Shown here: positions 6,651 through 14,338 of the stretch, piece by piece | How positions within the stretch are numbered: position 1 is the first letter of the stretch | How the letters are laid out: the number at the start of each line of letters is the position of its first letter | DNA from: DTU078 sp002397345 | Lineage (GTDB): Bacteria > Bacillota > Clostridia > Oscillospirales > CAG-272 | DNA length: 64,000 nucleotides | Direction: 5' to 3' | NCBI GenBank assembly: GCA_937875545.1 | Contig: CALLYE010000073.1 | Coordinates: 1 to 64,000, forward strand | Program-made: the position numbers and the translations under genes | Notes under the pieces: model-generated | The model's database searches: none | The model's input: only the letters and a program-made list of their open reading frames with translations | What the model was told of the DNA's origin: nothing

Positions 6651-9323
6651 CTATTCCGCTATACCGATGCTTTTCAGCGCTTCAAATTGAAGTTTATACA
6701 GTTTAAAATATATGCCCTTTTTGGCAATCAGCTCGGCGTGCGTGCCGAACTCGGGCATTTTGCCGTTTTCCACGACTATCAGATAGTCCGCGTCACGCAG
6801 CGTTGACAAACGGTGGGCGATCATTATCGTTGTACGACCCACCACAAGCCGTCCCAGCGCGCTTTGAATCTGGCGCTCGGTTTCGGTGTCCATCGCCGCC
6901 GTCGCTTCGTCCATGATGAGGATTTTCGGGTTGCGCAATATCGCGCGCGCGATTGAAACGCGCTGGCGTTCGCCGCCCGACAGGTCTTTATACCCGAACC
7001 CTATGTATGTGGAATACGCGTCTGGCAGTTTCATGATGAAACTGTGCGCGCCCGAAATTTTCGCGGCTTCGATCACTTCTTCATTTGTCGCGTCGGGCTT
7101 GGCGTAACGGATGTTGTCAAGGATTGTGCCCGCGAACAGATATGTTTCCTGTGACACGATCGCAACGTTTTTATGCAGATCCTCAAACGCGATATCGCGC
7201 ACGTTTACGCCGTCGATGCATATCTCGCCCTCGCTGGGGTCGTAGAGCCTGATCATCAGGTTGGCAAGCGTACTCTTACCGGCCCCGGTATGACCGACGA
7301 TGCCAATCACCTTGCCCGGCGCTATGTCGAACGAGATGCCGTCGATGACTTTACGGTTTTTATCGTATGAGAAAGCAACATTTTTGAATGTAACCCTGCC
7401 GTCGACCTCAGGCATACGCACGGGGTTTTCGCGCTCCGCCACCTCAGGCACAGCGTCCATGACCTCCATCAGCCGCTGCATCGAGTTCATGCATGACGAC
7501 GCCCAGTTTGCCATATTGACAAAGAAGAACATCGGTTCAAATATCAGATTCATATAGGAAAGCATCACCAGCAGCGTACCGTAGGTCAAGCCGCCGTTTA
7601 CAACCTTCCAGCCGCCGACGGCAAGCACCACAATGTTGCCGATATAAAGCAAGAAGCTCACAGACGGGAAAGCGATGTTTTCGAACCGCCGCATGGTGCG
7701 GTCGATGTCGGCGAGCGCCTGTGATTGATGCCCGAAGCGGTCCATTTCTTTCTTTTCTTTAGAGAATGCCTTGACCACGCGCACGCCGGACAGTACGTCG
7801 GACAGCGTAGAATCAAGTATGCGGCCGCGCGAATATTGTTTTGACCACAGCTTTTCCATCTTCCCGAACAGCCAGACGATGAGCAGCACTACCAGCGGCA
7901 TGGCAATCACCGCGATAAACGTGAGCCAGAAGTCCATGAAGAACATCAGGACAATCACAGTGATCGCCTGCACGATGTTTATTAAAAAGTATGGAGCTCC
8001 GTCAACGAAAAACCAGTAAATATTGTTGGCGTCGCGGTTTACCTGCTTCATCAGCCCGCCGGTCTGCCGCCCCGTGAAAAAAGAGATCGACAGCCGCCCG
8101 ATTGCGCCGAAGATAACTTTTTTCAGGTCGTATACAAGCTTTGCCGCGATCGTGGAGGTAACCCAGCCGTTGAGCATATTCGCTCCCATCGACAGCAGCC
8201 GCGTGGCGATTATTATACCCAGCACCAATAACAGCTCGCCGTAGAATTTACCGGCTTTGTTCAATACCTGATCATAGAAAAAGCCCGAGCTGAGATATGG
8301 GATTGTTACGCCCAGCGCGCTGGTGAGCACGAGAGCAAATAAAGACAGCGCGATATAAGCTTTATATTTAGCAAAGAAGAACCCAAAACGCTTGATTATC
8401 TTGTTTTTATCCATGCAACGCGGGCAAATCTTGCGTCCGGGGTCGGCGTAGCGGTCACCGCAGGTGGGACAGAAAAGCTCCTCTTTTTTGTCCGTCTCGT
8501 CGAACTCCATTTCGCCGGTGTCGTGGTATTTGTTTATATATTTCGCGAAAAGCCGCATATCGGCTTTACAGGTGTTGGAAAAAAGCGTTATCAGCAGCGG
8601 GATGCCCTTAATCTCGGGCGGTTTTCCCTCTGTTTTATCGTCTGTTTTTTCGGTTGTTTTTTCGTTTGTTTTGGGGGCATTTTCCGGAGCGACGGGGGCG
8701 TCTTTCGGAGCGACGGAGGCGTCTTCCGGAGCGGCGGGGGCGTCTTCCGGAGCGGCGGGGGCGTCTTTCGGAGCGACGGGGGCGTCGCTCCCTACGTTTA
8801 AGGCGGCTTGGCGGACTACTTCGGCTTCGAGTTTTTCTTTTTCTTCTTTTTCGTTACGCTCGGCGCGCGCCTTTTCGACCTGCGAGGCTTCGAGAGCGGC
8901 GTCCTCGTCACTCAGTTCTAAAACCGTCAGGCGCGAGGATGAGATCAGCTCCTCCACCGCGAAAGCCTTCAGGTGAGAGAGCGGATAATAATCATACGAT
9001 ATTTCGGTGAAATCGAATATCACGCGGTTCTTTGCTTCGGCGCGGCTACGGAAATAACGCTTTATTATACCGCCTTTTTTGGATTGTTCGATGACTGTTG
9101 CCGGGTTTTCGGAGCGTTTTGCCGCGGCGCGGTTTTTCGGCGTCGCGGTTTTAATTCCGCCGACAGTAATCAAATCGTCCGAGGTGACAATCAGCCAGTT
9201 GTCACAATGCACGCCGTCGCGGTTCATGTCCGCGCGAGCGCACAAGAGAATATCGCTGTAGAGTATTCCCTTTTCCGCAAGCTTTTCAACCAGCTCGCGC
9301 GGCATTTTGTTTAGTTCAATCAA
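6651..9323 (-). CDS. ABC exporter half-transporter with N-terminal domain, repeat linker and zinc ribbon (subunit A)
   Basis: An 890-residue fused permease-ATPase. I chose the TTG start at 9323 because AGGAGG lies exactly 7 nt upstream; a longer open frame has no such signal. An N-terminal domain (about 1-150, with LCARADMN, also seen in subunit B as LCRADMT) is followed by an acidic-basic helix, a linker of five 7-residue Ala-Pro repeats, a zinc ribbon (CPTC and CPRC), six membrane segments and a nucleotide-binding domain: Walker A GHTGAGKST, signature LSGGERQRVS, Walker B ILIMDEATAAMD. Both subunits keep intact consensus ATPase motifs. It is the first gene of the three-gene cassette, with a sigma-A promoter at 9605-9633 and a leader of about 275 nt. 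The substrate is unknown. Confidence 0.88.
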   Translation of the reverse strand: MIELNKMPRELVEKLAEKGILYSDILLCARADMNRDGVHCDNWLIVTSDDLITVGGIKTATPKNRAAAKRSENPATVIEQSKKGGIIKRYFRSRAEAKNRVIFDFTEISYDYYPLSHLKAFAVEELISSSRLTVLELSDEDAALEASQVEKARAERNEKEEKEKLEAEVVRQAALNVGSDAPVAPKDAPAAPEDAPAAPEDASVAPKDAPVAPENAPKTNEKTTEKTDDKTEGKPPEIKGIPLLITLFSNTCKADMRLFAKYINKYHDTGEMEFDETDKKEELFCPTCGDRYADPGRKICPRCMDKNKIIKRFGFFFAKYKAYIALSLFALVLTSALGVTIPYLSSGFFYDQVLNKAGKFYGELLLVLGIIIATRLLSMGANMLNGWVTSTIAAKLVYDLKKVIFGAIGRLSISFFTGRQTGGLMKQVNRDANNIYWFFVDGAPYFLINIVQAITVIVLMFFMDFWLTFIAVIAMPLVVLLIVWLFGKMEKLWSKQYSRGRILDSTLSDVLSGVRVVKAFSKEKKEMDRFGHQSQALADIDRTMRRFENIAFPSVSFLLYIGNIVVLAVGGWKVVNGGLTYGTLLVMLSYMNLIFEPMFFFVNMANWASSCMNSMQRLMEVMDAVPEVAERENPVRMPEVDGRVTFKNVAFSYDKNRKVIDGISFDIAPGKVIGIVGHTGAGKSTLANLMIRLYDPSEGEICIDGVNVRDIAFEDLHKNVAIVSQETYLFAGTILDNIRYAKPDATNEEVIEAAKISGAHSFIMKLPDAYSTYIGFGYKDLSGGERQRVSIARAILRNPKILIMDEATAAMDTETERQIQSALGRLVVGRTTIMIAHRLSTLRDADYLIVVENGKMPEFGTHAELIAKKGIYFKLYKLQFEALKSIGIAE
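8686..8790 (-). repeat. Five in-frame 21-bp tandem repeats in ABC subunit A
   Basis: Five units of 21 bp start at 8686, 8707, 8728, 8749 and 8770. Each encodes a variant of AP(V/A)AP(K/E)D in the linker before the zinc ribbon. The units differ at a few positions, so the array is not brand new, but it is suited to slip-strand change in linker length. Confidence 0.9.
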
Positions 9324-9604
9324 TTGTATCCCTCCTTTATGCGAGAGTGGGTCGTGGGTGAAAAATGTCCGGATTTTTATGGAGAATTGCCGCCGGCGCG
9401 TCCGTTTTTGCATCAGGTATACAAGCAGCCATCGGCTGCATTGTGGCACGGAGCGCTTTGATTTACGGTTCGACCCGCAGTCTGACCCGAGCGCGGAGTA
9501 ACTCGCGGAGGGTGTTAAACCATATCACGGAAAACGGAGGCATGGTGCGTTTTATACGCGAGGTGAAAGTCACGTTCCCAACGCACGCGAACGCAGATGA
9601 CGTT
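9324..9604 (-). other. Long untranslated leader of the ABC cassette
   Basis: About 275 nt separate the inferred transcription start (near 9598) from the TTG start at 9323. I see a local hairpin GCAGCC-GAT-GGCTGC and other GC-rich segments but recognise no known riboswitch or T-box. A plus-strand open frame at 9365-9625 has no convincing RBS or family resemblance and is not called. Confidence 0.45.
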
Positions 9605-9633
9605 ATTATAATATTTTATTTATAATTTGTCAA
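9605..9633 (-). promoter_or_regulatory. Sigma-A promoter of the ABC/DUF1854 cassette
   Basis: Minus strand: TTGACA (9633-9628), 17-nt spacer, TATAAT (9610-9605), a perfect consensus. Confidence 0.8.
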
Positions 9634-9747
9634 TGAATATAATCATTTATTCCATATTGTAACATAAATGAAATATTTATTTCACCTTTAACGGTATTTG
9701 GCATCTATTGTTTAAGCTCTTTAATATATACTTTAATATATATTTTA

Positions 9748-9776
9748 TTGACAAACAGCGCGCGTCTTGATATAAT
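9748..9776 (+). promoter_or_regulatory. Sigma-A promoter of asd
   Basis: TTGACA (9748-9753), 17-nt spacer, TATAAT (9771-9776), 42 nt before the asd ATG. It is divergent from the ABC cassette promoter, with about 110 bp of AT-rich DNA between them. Confidence 0.85.
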
Positions 9777-9818
9777 GTATTAATATACTAAATTATCGCT
9801 TCACAGAGGTTATTGCAA

Positions 9819-10907
9819 ATGTCAAATAAATTAAAAGCGGGTATAATCGGCGCGACGGGGATGGTCGGGCAGCGGTTTATCACCCTGCTTGAAAATCACC
9901 CGTATTTCGAGCCTTCACGGCTGATAGCCAGCCCGCGCTCCGCCGGCAAAACATATGAAGAAGCAGTTGGCGGACGTTGGAAGCTGGGCGTACCGATGCC
10001 CGAATACGCCAAAAACATGATAGTTTACAACGCCGAAGATATAAAAAACGCCGCTGACGGACTGGACTTGGTATTCTGCGCCGTCGATTTGAATAAAGAT
10101 GATACTAAAAAGTTAGAGGACGCATACGCAAAAGCCGAGGTCGCGGTTTTCTCCAACAATTCCGCACACCGTCACACGTCCGATGTGCCGATGGTGATAC
10201 CCGAGATCAACCCCGGTCATTTGGAGCTTATCACTTCCCAGCGGAGCAGACTGGGCACGAAACGAGGCTTCATCGTCGTCAAACCCAACTGCTCGATCCA
10301 GTGTTATGTGCCGCAGCTCACGCCGCTGCTCGATATGGGCGTGGAAAAGCTGGTGGTTTCCACTTATCAAGCGATCTCCGGCGCGGGTAAAACCTTCGCC
10401 GAGTGGCCGGAAATGATCGACAATGTGATCCCCTTCATTGGCGGCGAGGAAGAAAAAAGCGAACGCGAGCCGCTGCGCATCTGGGGCGCGCTCGAAGACG
10501 GGCGCGTTATCGATCGTACCGATGTGCCGATCACTGCGCAGTGTGTACGCGTACCCGTCACAGACGGTCATCTTGCCACTGTATATGTGAGCTTCCGCGA
10601 CAAGTCGCTCACAACCGATGAAATAATCCGCCGCTGGAAAAACTTCTCCGGCAAACCGCAGGAGCTGGGACTGCCCTCCGCGCCCGCACAGTTTATCACT
10701 TATTTCAGCGAAGATAACCGCCCGCAGACGGGGCTCGACCGCGACCTCTGGGGCGGGATGGGCGTATCCGCCGGCAGACTGCGCCGCGACAGCGCGGGCA
10801 TCTTCGATTTTAAATTCATCGGACTTTCTCACAACACCCTGCGCGGAGCCGCCGGCGGCAACCTGCTGACCGCCGAGCTTGCCTGCCGCGAGGGCTGGCT
10901 GGGTTGA
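9819..10907 (+). CDS. asd: Aspartate-semialdehyde dehydrogenase
   Basis: A 362-residue enzyme converting L-aspartyl-4-phosphate to aspartate semialdehyde with NADPH, the branch point to lysine, threonine, methionine, diaminopimelate for cell wall and dipicolinate for spores. The N-terminal Rossmann motif GIIGATGMVGQRF (about 8-20), the catalytic Cys in KPNCSIQ (about 155) and the downstream QAISGAGK block identify it. The length (about 360) and the CSIQ context fit the archaeal/fungal-like Asd subgroup. The ATG at 9819 was chosen over an in-frame TTG at 9813 because AGAGGT is 8 nt upstream of the ATG. A terminator at 10982 separates it from spoVAC. Confidence 0.93.
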   Translation: MSNKLKAGIIGATGMVGQRFITLLENHPYFEPSRLIASPRSAGKTYEEAVGGRWKLGVPMPEYAKNMIVYNAEDIKNAADGLDLVFCAVDLNKDDTKKLEDAYAKAEVAVFSNNSAHRHTSDVPMVIPEINPGHLELITSQRSRLGTKRGFIVVKPNCSIQCYVPQLTPLLDMGVEKLVVSTYQAISGAGKTFAEWPEMIDNVIPFIGGEEEKSEREPLRIWGALEDGRVIDRTDVPITAQCVRVPVTDGHLATVYVSFRDKSLTTDEIIRRWKNFSGKPQELGLPSAPAQFITYFSEDNRPQTGLDRDLWGGMGVSAGRLRRDSAGIFDFKFIGLSHNTLRGAAGGNLLTAELACREGWLG

Positions 10908-10981
10908 AGCGGTGAAACGGAGGCGTGATGGGATAATCCCCGCACACCCCCGCTGTACTGGTATTTTATAAATTTTGCGCC

Positions 10982-11018
10982 GCCGGTTTGGTATATCTGA
11001 ACCGGCTTTTTTATTTTT
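10982..11018 (+). terminator. Terminator of asd
   Basis: Stem GCCGGTT/AACCGGC with loop TGGTATATCTG (10982-11106 region: arms 10982-10988 and 11000-11006) followed by TTTTTTATTTTT. It shows that spoVAC must start downstream of this point. Confidence 0.8.
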
Positions 11019-11071
11019 ACATAAATCAACCCAAACCGGCAAATAATAAATTTGAATTATTATATCGGCAG

Positions 11072-11533
11072 GTGATTTATATATATAAGAAAGATTATAA
11101 AAAATACGCCGAACGAACGGCGGTCAAGTCTAATATATTTCTGTGCTGTATCAAGGCTTTTTTAATCGGGGGCGCGATCTGCACCTTCGCGCAGCTTCTA
11201 TTTAATCTCTACGGCATGGCGGGGTTGTCCGAAGAGAATGTCAAGCTGCTCGTTACCGTCACGCTGATTTTTCTCACGGCGCTGACTACGGGTCTGGGCT
11301 GGTTCGATATGCTCGCCAAGCACGCGGGCGGCGGTACGCTCGTACCCATCACCGGATTTGCCAATTCGATCGCGGCGGCGGCGCTCGACAGTAAAAACGA
11401 GGGCTGGGTGCTCGGTCTGGGCGCTAAGATTTTTACCGTCGCGGGTCCGGTTATCCTCTACGGCACGCTCGCGTCGGTGATATACGGTGTTGTGGTTTAT
11501 TTCTTAAAACTCGGAGGAATAAACATAACATGA
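11072..11533 (+). CDS. spoVAC: Stage V sporulation protein AC
   Basis: A small multi-spanning membrane protein of about 153 residues. SpoVAC belongs to the SpoVA channel that brings dipicolinic acid into the forespore and releases it at germination; in Bacillus SpoVAC behaves as a mechanosensitive channel. Typical features are the AFLIGGAICTFAQ segment, ALTTGLGWFD, and the TLVPITGFANSI and AALDSKNEGWVLGLGAKIFTVAGPVI blocks. The frame is open further upstream, but that part runs into the asd terminator, so I place the start at GTG 11072 just before YKKDYKKYAERT; the RBS there is weak and the exact start is uncertain. It is followed by spoVAD and spoVAE. Confidence 0.9.
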   Translation: MIYIYKKDYKKYAERTAVKSNIFLCCIKAFLIGGAICTFAQLLFNLYGMAGLSEENVKLLVTVTLIFLTALTTGLGWFDMLAKHAGGGTLVPITGFANSIAAAALDSKNEGWVLGLGAKIFTVAGPVILYGTLASVIYGVVVYFLKLGGINIT

Positions 11534-11561
11534 AAAACATCGTAAATCTAAAACAAAGCGC

Positions 11562-11626
11562 GAAGCGCGCAACGCGGGACCACGCTGTTTTTATATCGGT
11601 TTTATATAACGAAGGAGCGTGGTCAC
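11562..11626 (+). promoter_or_regulatory. Leader before spoVAD, shared with the small gene at 42352
   Basis: The 15-mer AAAACAAAGCGCGAA and the 18-mer AACGAAGGAGCGTGGTCA occur here in this order, 43 nt apart, and again on the minus strand upstream of 42504, 36 nt apart. Here GACCACGCT is repeated inverted as AGCGTGGTC, so the Shine-Dalgarno side can pair into a 9-bp stem. Confidence 0.55.
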
Positions 11627-11630
11627 AAGC

Positions 11631-12701
11631 ATGAGCAACGAGCGTATTTTTAAATTTGAAAATAAACCCGCGCTGGTTTCGTGCGGGACCGCTGCGGGTA
11701 AAAAGGAATGGGACGGTGCGCTTGGCGGCGTTTTCGACTGCCACTGCGAAGATGATGCTTTCGGAATGCCCACATGGGAGCAGTCGGAGGGCGAGATGCA
11801 GCGTCTGGCGCTCAACCACGCGCTGTCAAAGTTGGGGCGAAACTGCTCCGACATCGGTTTATTGTTCGCCGGCGATCTTATAAATCAATGTACCTCGTCG
11901 GGATTCGGGCTGCTCGATTTCGATGTACCTTTCTTTGGGCTGTTCGGCGCGTGCTCCACGCTGGCGGAAGGGCTGATTATGGCGGGTTTCTCCGTCGACG
12001 CGGGTTATGTCACATCCGCCGCAGCCGTAACCTCATCCCACAACTGCGCGGCAGAACGGCAGTTCCGCTTTCCGATCGAATACGGCGGTCAGCGCACGCC
12101 CACCTCGCAATGGACGGTGACGGGCGCGGGCGCGTATATTATATCCAGTCGCAACGAGCTTGACCGCGACGAAAAGCTGCGTACCGCGAAAAGCGAGCCG
12201 CCCCCTCCTCAGCCGCAGTTTTTCACGCATGTCAGGCTTGCGGAGGCGCTGCCCGGGCGCACGATGGAGTGCGGCATATCCGACGCCAACAACATGGGCG
12301 CGGCGATGGCGCCCGCCGCTGCTGACACGCTGCTGCGTTATTTCAAGCTTTCGGGCAGCGCGCCGGGCGATTTCGACCTGATAATAACCGGCGACCTTGC
12401 CGCCGAGGGTCACAGACTGGTGGGTGAGCTGCTCGCGGCAAAGCATTTAACGCTGGGCAATAACTACAACGATTGCGGGCTTATAATCTACGACCGAAAA
12501 CGGCAGGACATGCACGCGGGCGGTTCGGGCTGCGGATGCAGCGCGCTGGTAATGGCGGCGCAGGTGCTGCCGCGGCTTGAGCGCGGCGAATATAAAAATG
12601 TGCTTTTTATCGGCACTGGCGCGCTGATGAGCCCCATGTCGGTGCAGCAGGGTCTGCCGATCCCCGCGATCGCGCACCTTGTGCGGCTTATAAACGAGTA
12701 A
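11631..12701 (+). CDS. spoVAD: Stage V sporulation protein AD
   Basis: A 356-residue thiolase-fold protein that binds dipicolinic acid in the SpoVA complex at the spore inner membrane. Diagnostic segments are FAGDLINQC, the FGLFGACSTLAEG stretch, AAAVTSSHNCAAERQFRFP(I/V)EYG near residues 125-150, QWTVTGAGA, and the C-terminal HAGGSGCGCSA ... LPRLERGEYKNVLFIGTGALMSP. I place the start at ATG 11631, 13 nt after GAAGGAG; an in-frame GTG at 11619 lies only one base after the RBS. It follows spoVAC by 97 bp and precedes spoVAE by 14 bp. Expected to be expressed in the forespore (sigma-G), although I could not identify such a promoter. Confidence 0.95.
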   Translation: MSNERIFKFENKPALVSCGTAAGKKEWDGALGGVFDCHCEDDAFGMPTWEQSEGEMQRLALNHALSKLGRNCSDIGLLFAGDLINQCTSSGFGLLDFDVPFFGLFGACSTLAEGLIMAGFSVDAGYVTSAAAVTSSHNCAAERQFRFPIEYGGQRTPTSQWTVTGAGAYIISSRNELDRDEKLRTAKSEPPPPQPQFFTHVRLAEALPGRTMECGISDANNMGAAMAPAAADTLLRYFKLSGSAPGDFDLIITGDLAAEGHRLVGELLAAKHLTLGNNYNDCGLIIYDRKRQDMHAGGSGCGCSALVMAAQVLPRLERGEYKNVLFIGTGALMSPMSVQQGLPIPAIAHLVRLINE

Positions 12702-12715
12702 AGGGGGAGCTATAA

Positions 12716-13069
12716 ATGAATTATTTATGGGCTTTTATCATCGGCGGGCTTTTCTGCGTGGTTGCGGAGCTGCTGCTGTGTTATACCAAGCTGACCGCAG
12801 CCAGGATTCTGGTCGCGTATGTAGTTGCGGGCGTATTTTTGACTGCTATCGGGCTGTATTCCCCGCTCGTCGACTGGGCGGGCTGCGGCGCGACGACGCC
12901 ATTGACGGGGTTCGGGTTCGCGCTCGCCGAGGGCGTTAAAAAAGCGGTCGCCGAACGCGGCATACTGGGCGCGCTGACAGGCGGCTTAACCGCTACCGCG
13001 GGCGGTATTTCCGCCGCGCTGGTGTTCGCCTTCATCGCCGCGCTGGTGTTCAAGGGAAAACCGAAGTAA
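12716..13069 (+). CDS. spoVAE: Stage V sporulation protein AE
   Basis: A 117-residue protein with four predicted membrane segments and the family motifs GGLFCVVAELL, LTAARILVAYVVAG, GCGATTPLTGFGFALAEG and GGLTATAGGISAAL. It is the last gene of the spoVAC-AD-AE cluster and acts with SpoVAC and SpoVAD in dipicolinate transport across the spore inner membrane. A strong RBS (AAAGGGGGAG) lies 6 nt before the ATG. No spoVAA, AB, AEa or AF is present next to it, which is the minimal arrangement common in Clostridia. The cluster ends at a 28-bp perfect palindrome. Confidence 0.94.
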   Translation: MNYLWAFIIGGLFCVVAELLLCYTKLTAARILVAYVVAGVFLTAIGLYSPLVDWAGCGATTPLTGFGFALAEGVKKAVAERGILGALTGGLTATAGGISAALVFAFIAALVFKGKPK

Positions 13070-13085
13070 ACAAGCTGAAGAATAC

Positions 13086-13113
13086 GCGCGGGGGTGTTTA
13101 AACACCCCCGCGC
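13086..13113. terminator. Perfect 28-bp palindrome between spoVAE and murI
   Basis: Left half GCGCGGGGGTGTTT and right half AAACACCCCCGCGC are exact reverse complements. It lies between convergent spoVAE and murI, so a bidirectional terminator role is likely, though no long T tract follows. Confidence 0.65.
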
Positions 13114-13128
13114 ACATATATTGTCCCG

Positions 13129-13920
13129 TTAATATTTTTCTATATCTACCAGTTCAGCCGCACCATGCCAGCCGTCTCCGAACAGCTTTGACGCGAATCG
13201 CGTGAAACCCTCGGGATCGTCGCTTACATAATAGCTCGGCGGAATATTTGCATCTGTGTCCGGAGCGTAGTAATGCGGCGCTATCGCATTCACCGCCTCC
13301 GCGCCGGTATCGATCAGCGTCACGCCGGGCAGCGACCGCGCGATCTCATCCGCAATCAGCGGATAATGCGTGCAGCCTAAAATACAGGTATCCGCACCCG
13401 ACTCGCGCACCTCGCGTAAATAACGCTCGCAGACCAGCCGCGTGACCTCATCTCCGCCGGTGAACCCGTTCTCGACCAACGGCACGAACAGCGGACAGGC
13501 TGCCGCCGTTACTTTTATCCCGGTATCGAGCTTTTTTATCTCACGTTCATAAGCGCCGCTGTTGACAGTCGCCGTTGTGGCTATCACCGCGACATGGCGG
13601 TTTTTTGTCGCTTTGACCGCCGTTCCCGCCGCGCTTTCAACCACGCCGAACACCGGCACGTTGAAATTCGCGCGCAGCACGTCCAGAGCCGTCGAGCTGA
13701 CCGTGCCGCACGCGACGAGCACCGCCGAAATATCGCTCCTCACCGAGAGCAGAAAGCGCATGTCCTGAAGCGCGTATTTAATAATCGTGCCGCGCGAGCG
13801 CGTGCCGTAGGGAACGCGGCCTGTGTCGCCAAAATATATGTACTGTGCGTCCGGAAAACGCGATCGCAGCTCCTTCACCGCGGTTAACCCGCCCAGTCCG
13901 CTGTCGAAAATTGCTATCAA
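13129..13920 (-). CDS. murI: Glutamate racemase
   Basis: A 263-residue enzyme making D-glutamate for peptidoglycan. IAIFDSGLGGLTA at the N-terminus, YFGDTGRVPYG, and the second catalytic Cys in GCTHYPL (about residue 185) identify the family. The first catalytic Cys lies in VACGTVSS, where most MurI proteins read VACNTA; the Asn that usually contacts substrate is Gly. I chose the TTG start at 13920, 9 nt after AAAGGA, because it puts the Rossmann-like strand at the N-terminus; an upstream ATG at 13965 lacks a RBS. It is monocistronic and convergent with spoVAE. A spore-cell-wall racemase subfamily is possible. Confidence 0.88.
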   Translation of the reverse strand: MIAIFDSGLGGLTAVKELRSRFPDAQYIYFGDTGRVPYGTRSRGTIIKYALQDMRFLLSVRSDISAVLVACGTVSSTALDVLRANFNVPVFGVVESAAGTAVKATKNRHVAVIATTATVNSGAYEREIKKLDTGIKVTAAACPLFVPLVENGFTGGDEVTRLVCERYLREVRESGADTCILGCTHYPLIADEIARSLPGVTLIDTGAEAVNAIAPHYYAPDTDANIPPSYYVSDDPEGFTRFASKLFGDGWHGAAELVDIEKY

Positions 13921-13973
13921 AGTATGTGTTCCTTTATATACTTTACAAAATATTTTAAAAATCATAGAGGTGG

Positions 13974-13991
13974 CAGCGTTTTAAAACGCTG
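13974..13991. repeat. 18-bp perfect palindrome upstream of murI
   Basis: CAGCGTTTTAAAACGCTG, imperfectly extended to GGCA...TTGCC. It lies about 50 bp upstream of the murI start and could be an operator or a terminator-like hairpin for transcripts reading rightward into the T-rich stretch. Confidence 0.4.
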
Positions 13992-14121
13992 TTGCCCCAT
14001 TTTTGTTTTTATACTGTATTATTATATTCGCCCGCACAGTGAATGTCAATAGACTATATGATCCAGAATTTCATACGTGTGAAAATGCGTAAAAACCGCC
14101 GTGCCTTCGTTTAGAAAACAG

Positions 14122-14150
14122 TTGACAAAAACATTCATATATAGTATAAT
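14122..14150 (+). promoter_or_regulatory. Sigma-A promoter of the Na/Pi cotransporter gene
   Basis: TTGACA (14122-14127), 17-nt spacer, TATAAT (14145-14150). The leader to the ATG at 14339 is about 180 nt; it contains a possible 30-codon upstream frame (14268-14360) overlapping the main start. Confidence 0.8.
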
Positions 14151-14338
14151 GCAAATATCTTTTTGTATTGGGGTGCATGTGGTCGGGCTGACTATATGAA
14201 TGGTAGCGGTATGCAGTTATATAAGACATCTGTAGGACAATAATTTGTTCCATAGGTGTGTTTTTTTATGTTGCGGAGCATCATGGAAGAATTAGACGAA
14301 AAAGAAGAAGCAGAAAAAGTAATTGGAAGGAAGCAAAA

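Noticed and set aside
6139..6690. Plus-strand frame of 183 codons opposite the DUF1854 gene
   Set aside because: Antisense to a recognised family; no RBS and no domain.
8686..8790. Tandem repeats considered as a CRISPR array
   Set aside because: Units are contiguous without spacers and lie in a coding frame; no cas genes in the window.
9455..9490. tRNA T-loop-like GGTTCGACCCGC
   Set aside because: No cloverleaf partner stems around it.
9365..9625. Plus-strand frame of 86 codons in the ABC cassette leader
   Set aside because: It has a poor RBS, odd composition and no known motif. The minus-strand promoter and RBS explain the region better.
10113..11042. Long minus-strand open frame of about 309 codons opposite asd
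   Set aside because: It mirrors the codon pattern of asd, has no recognisable family, and crosses the asd terminator.
10908..11071. Sigma-G promoter sought upstream of spoVAC
   Set aside because: No pair of boxes with proper spacing could be found with confidence.
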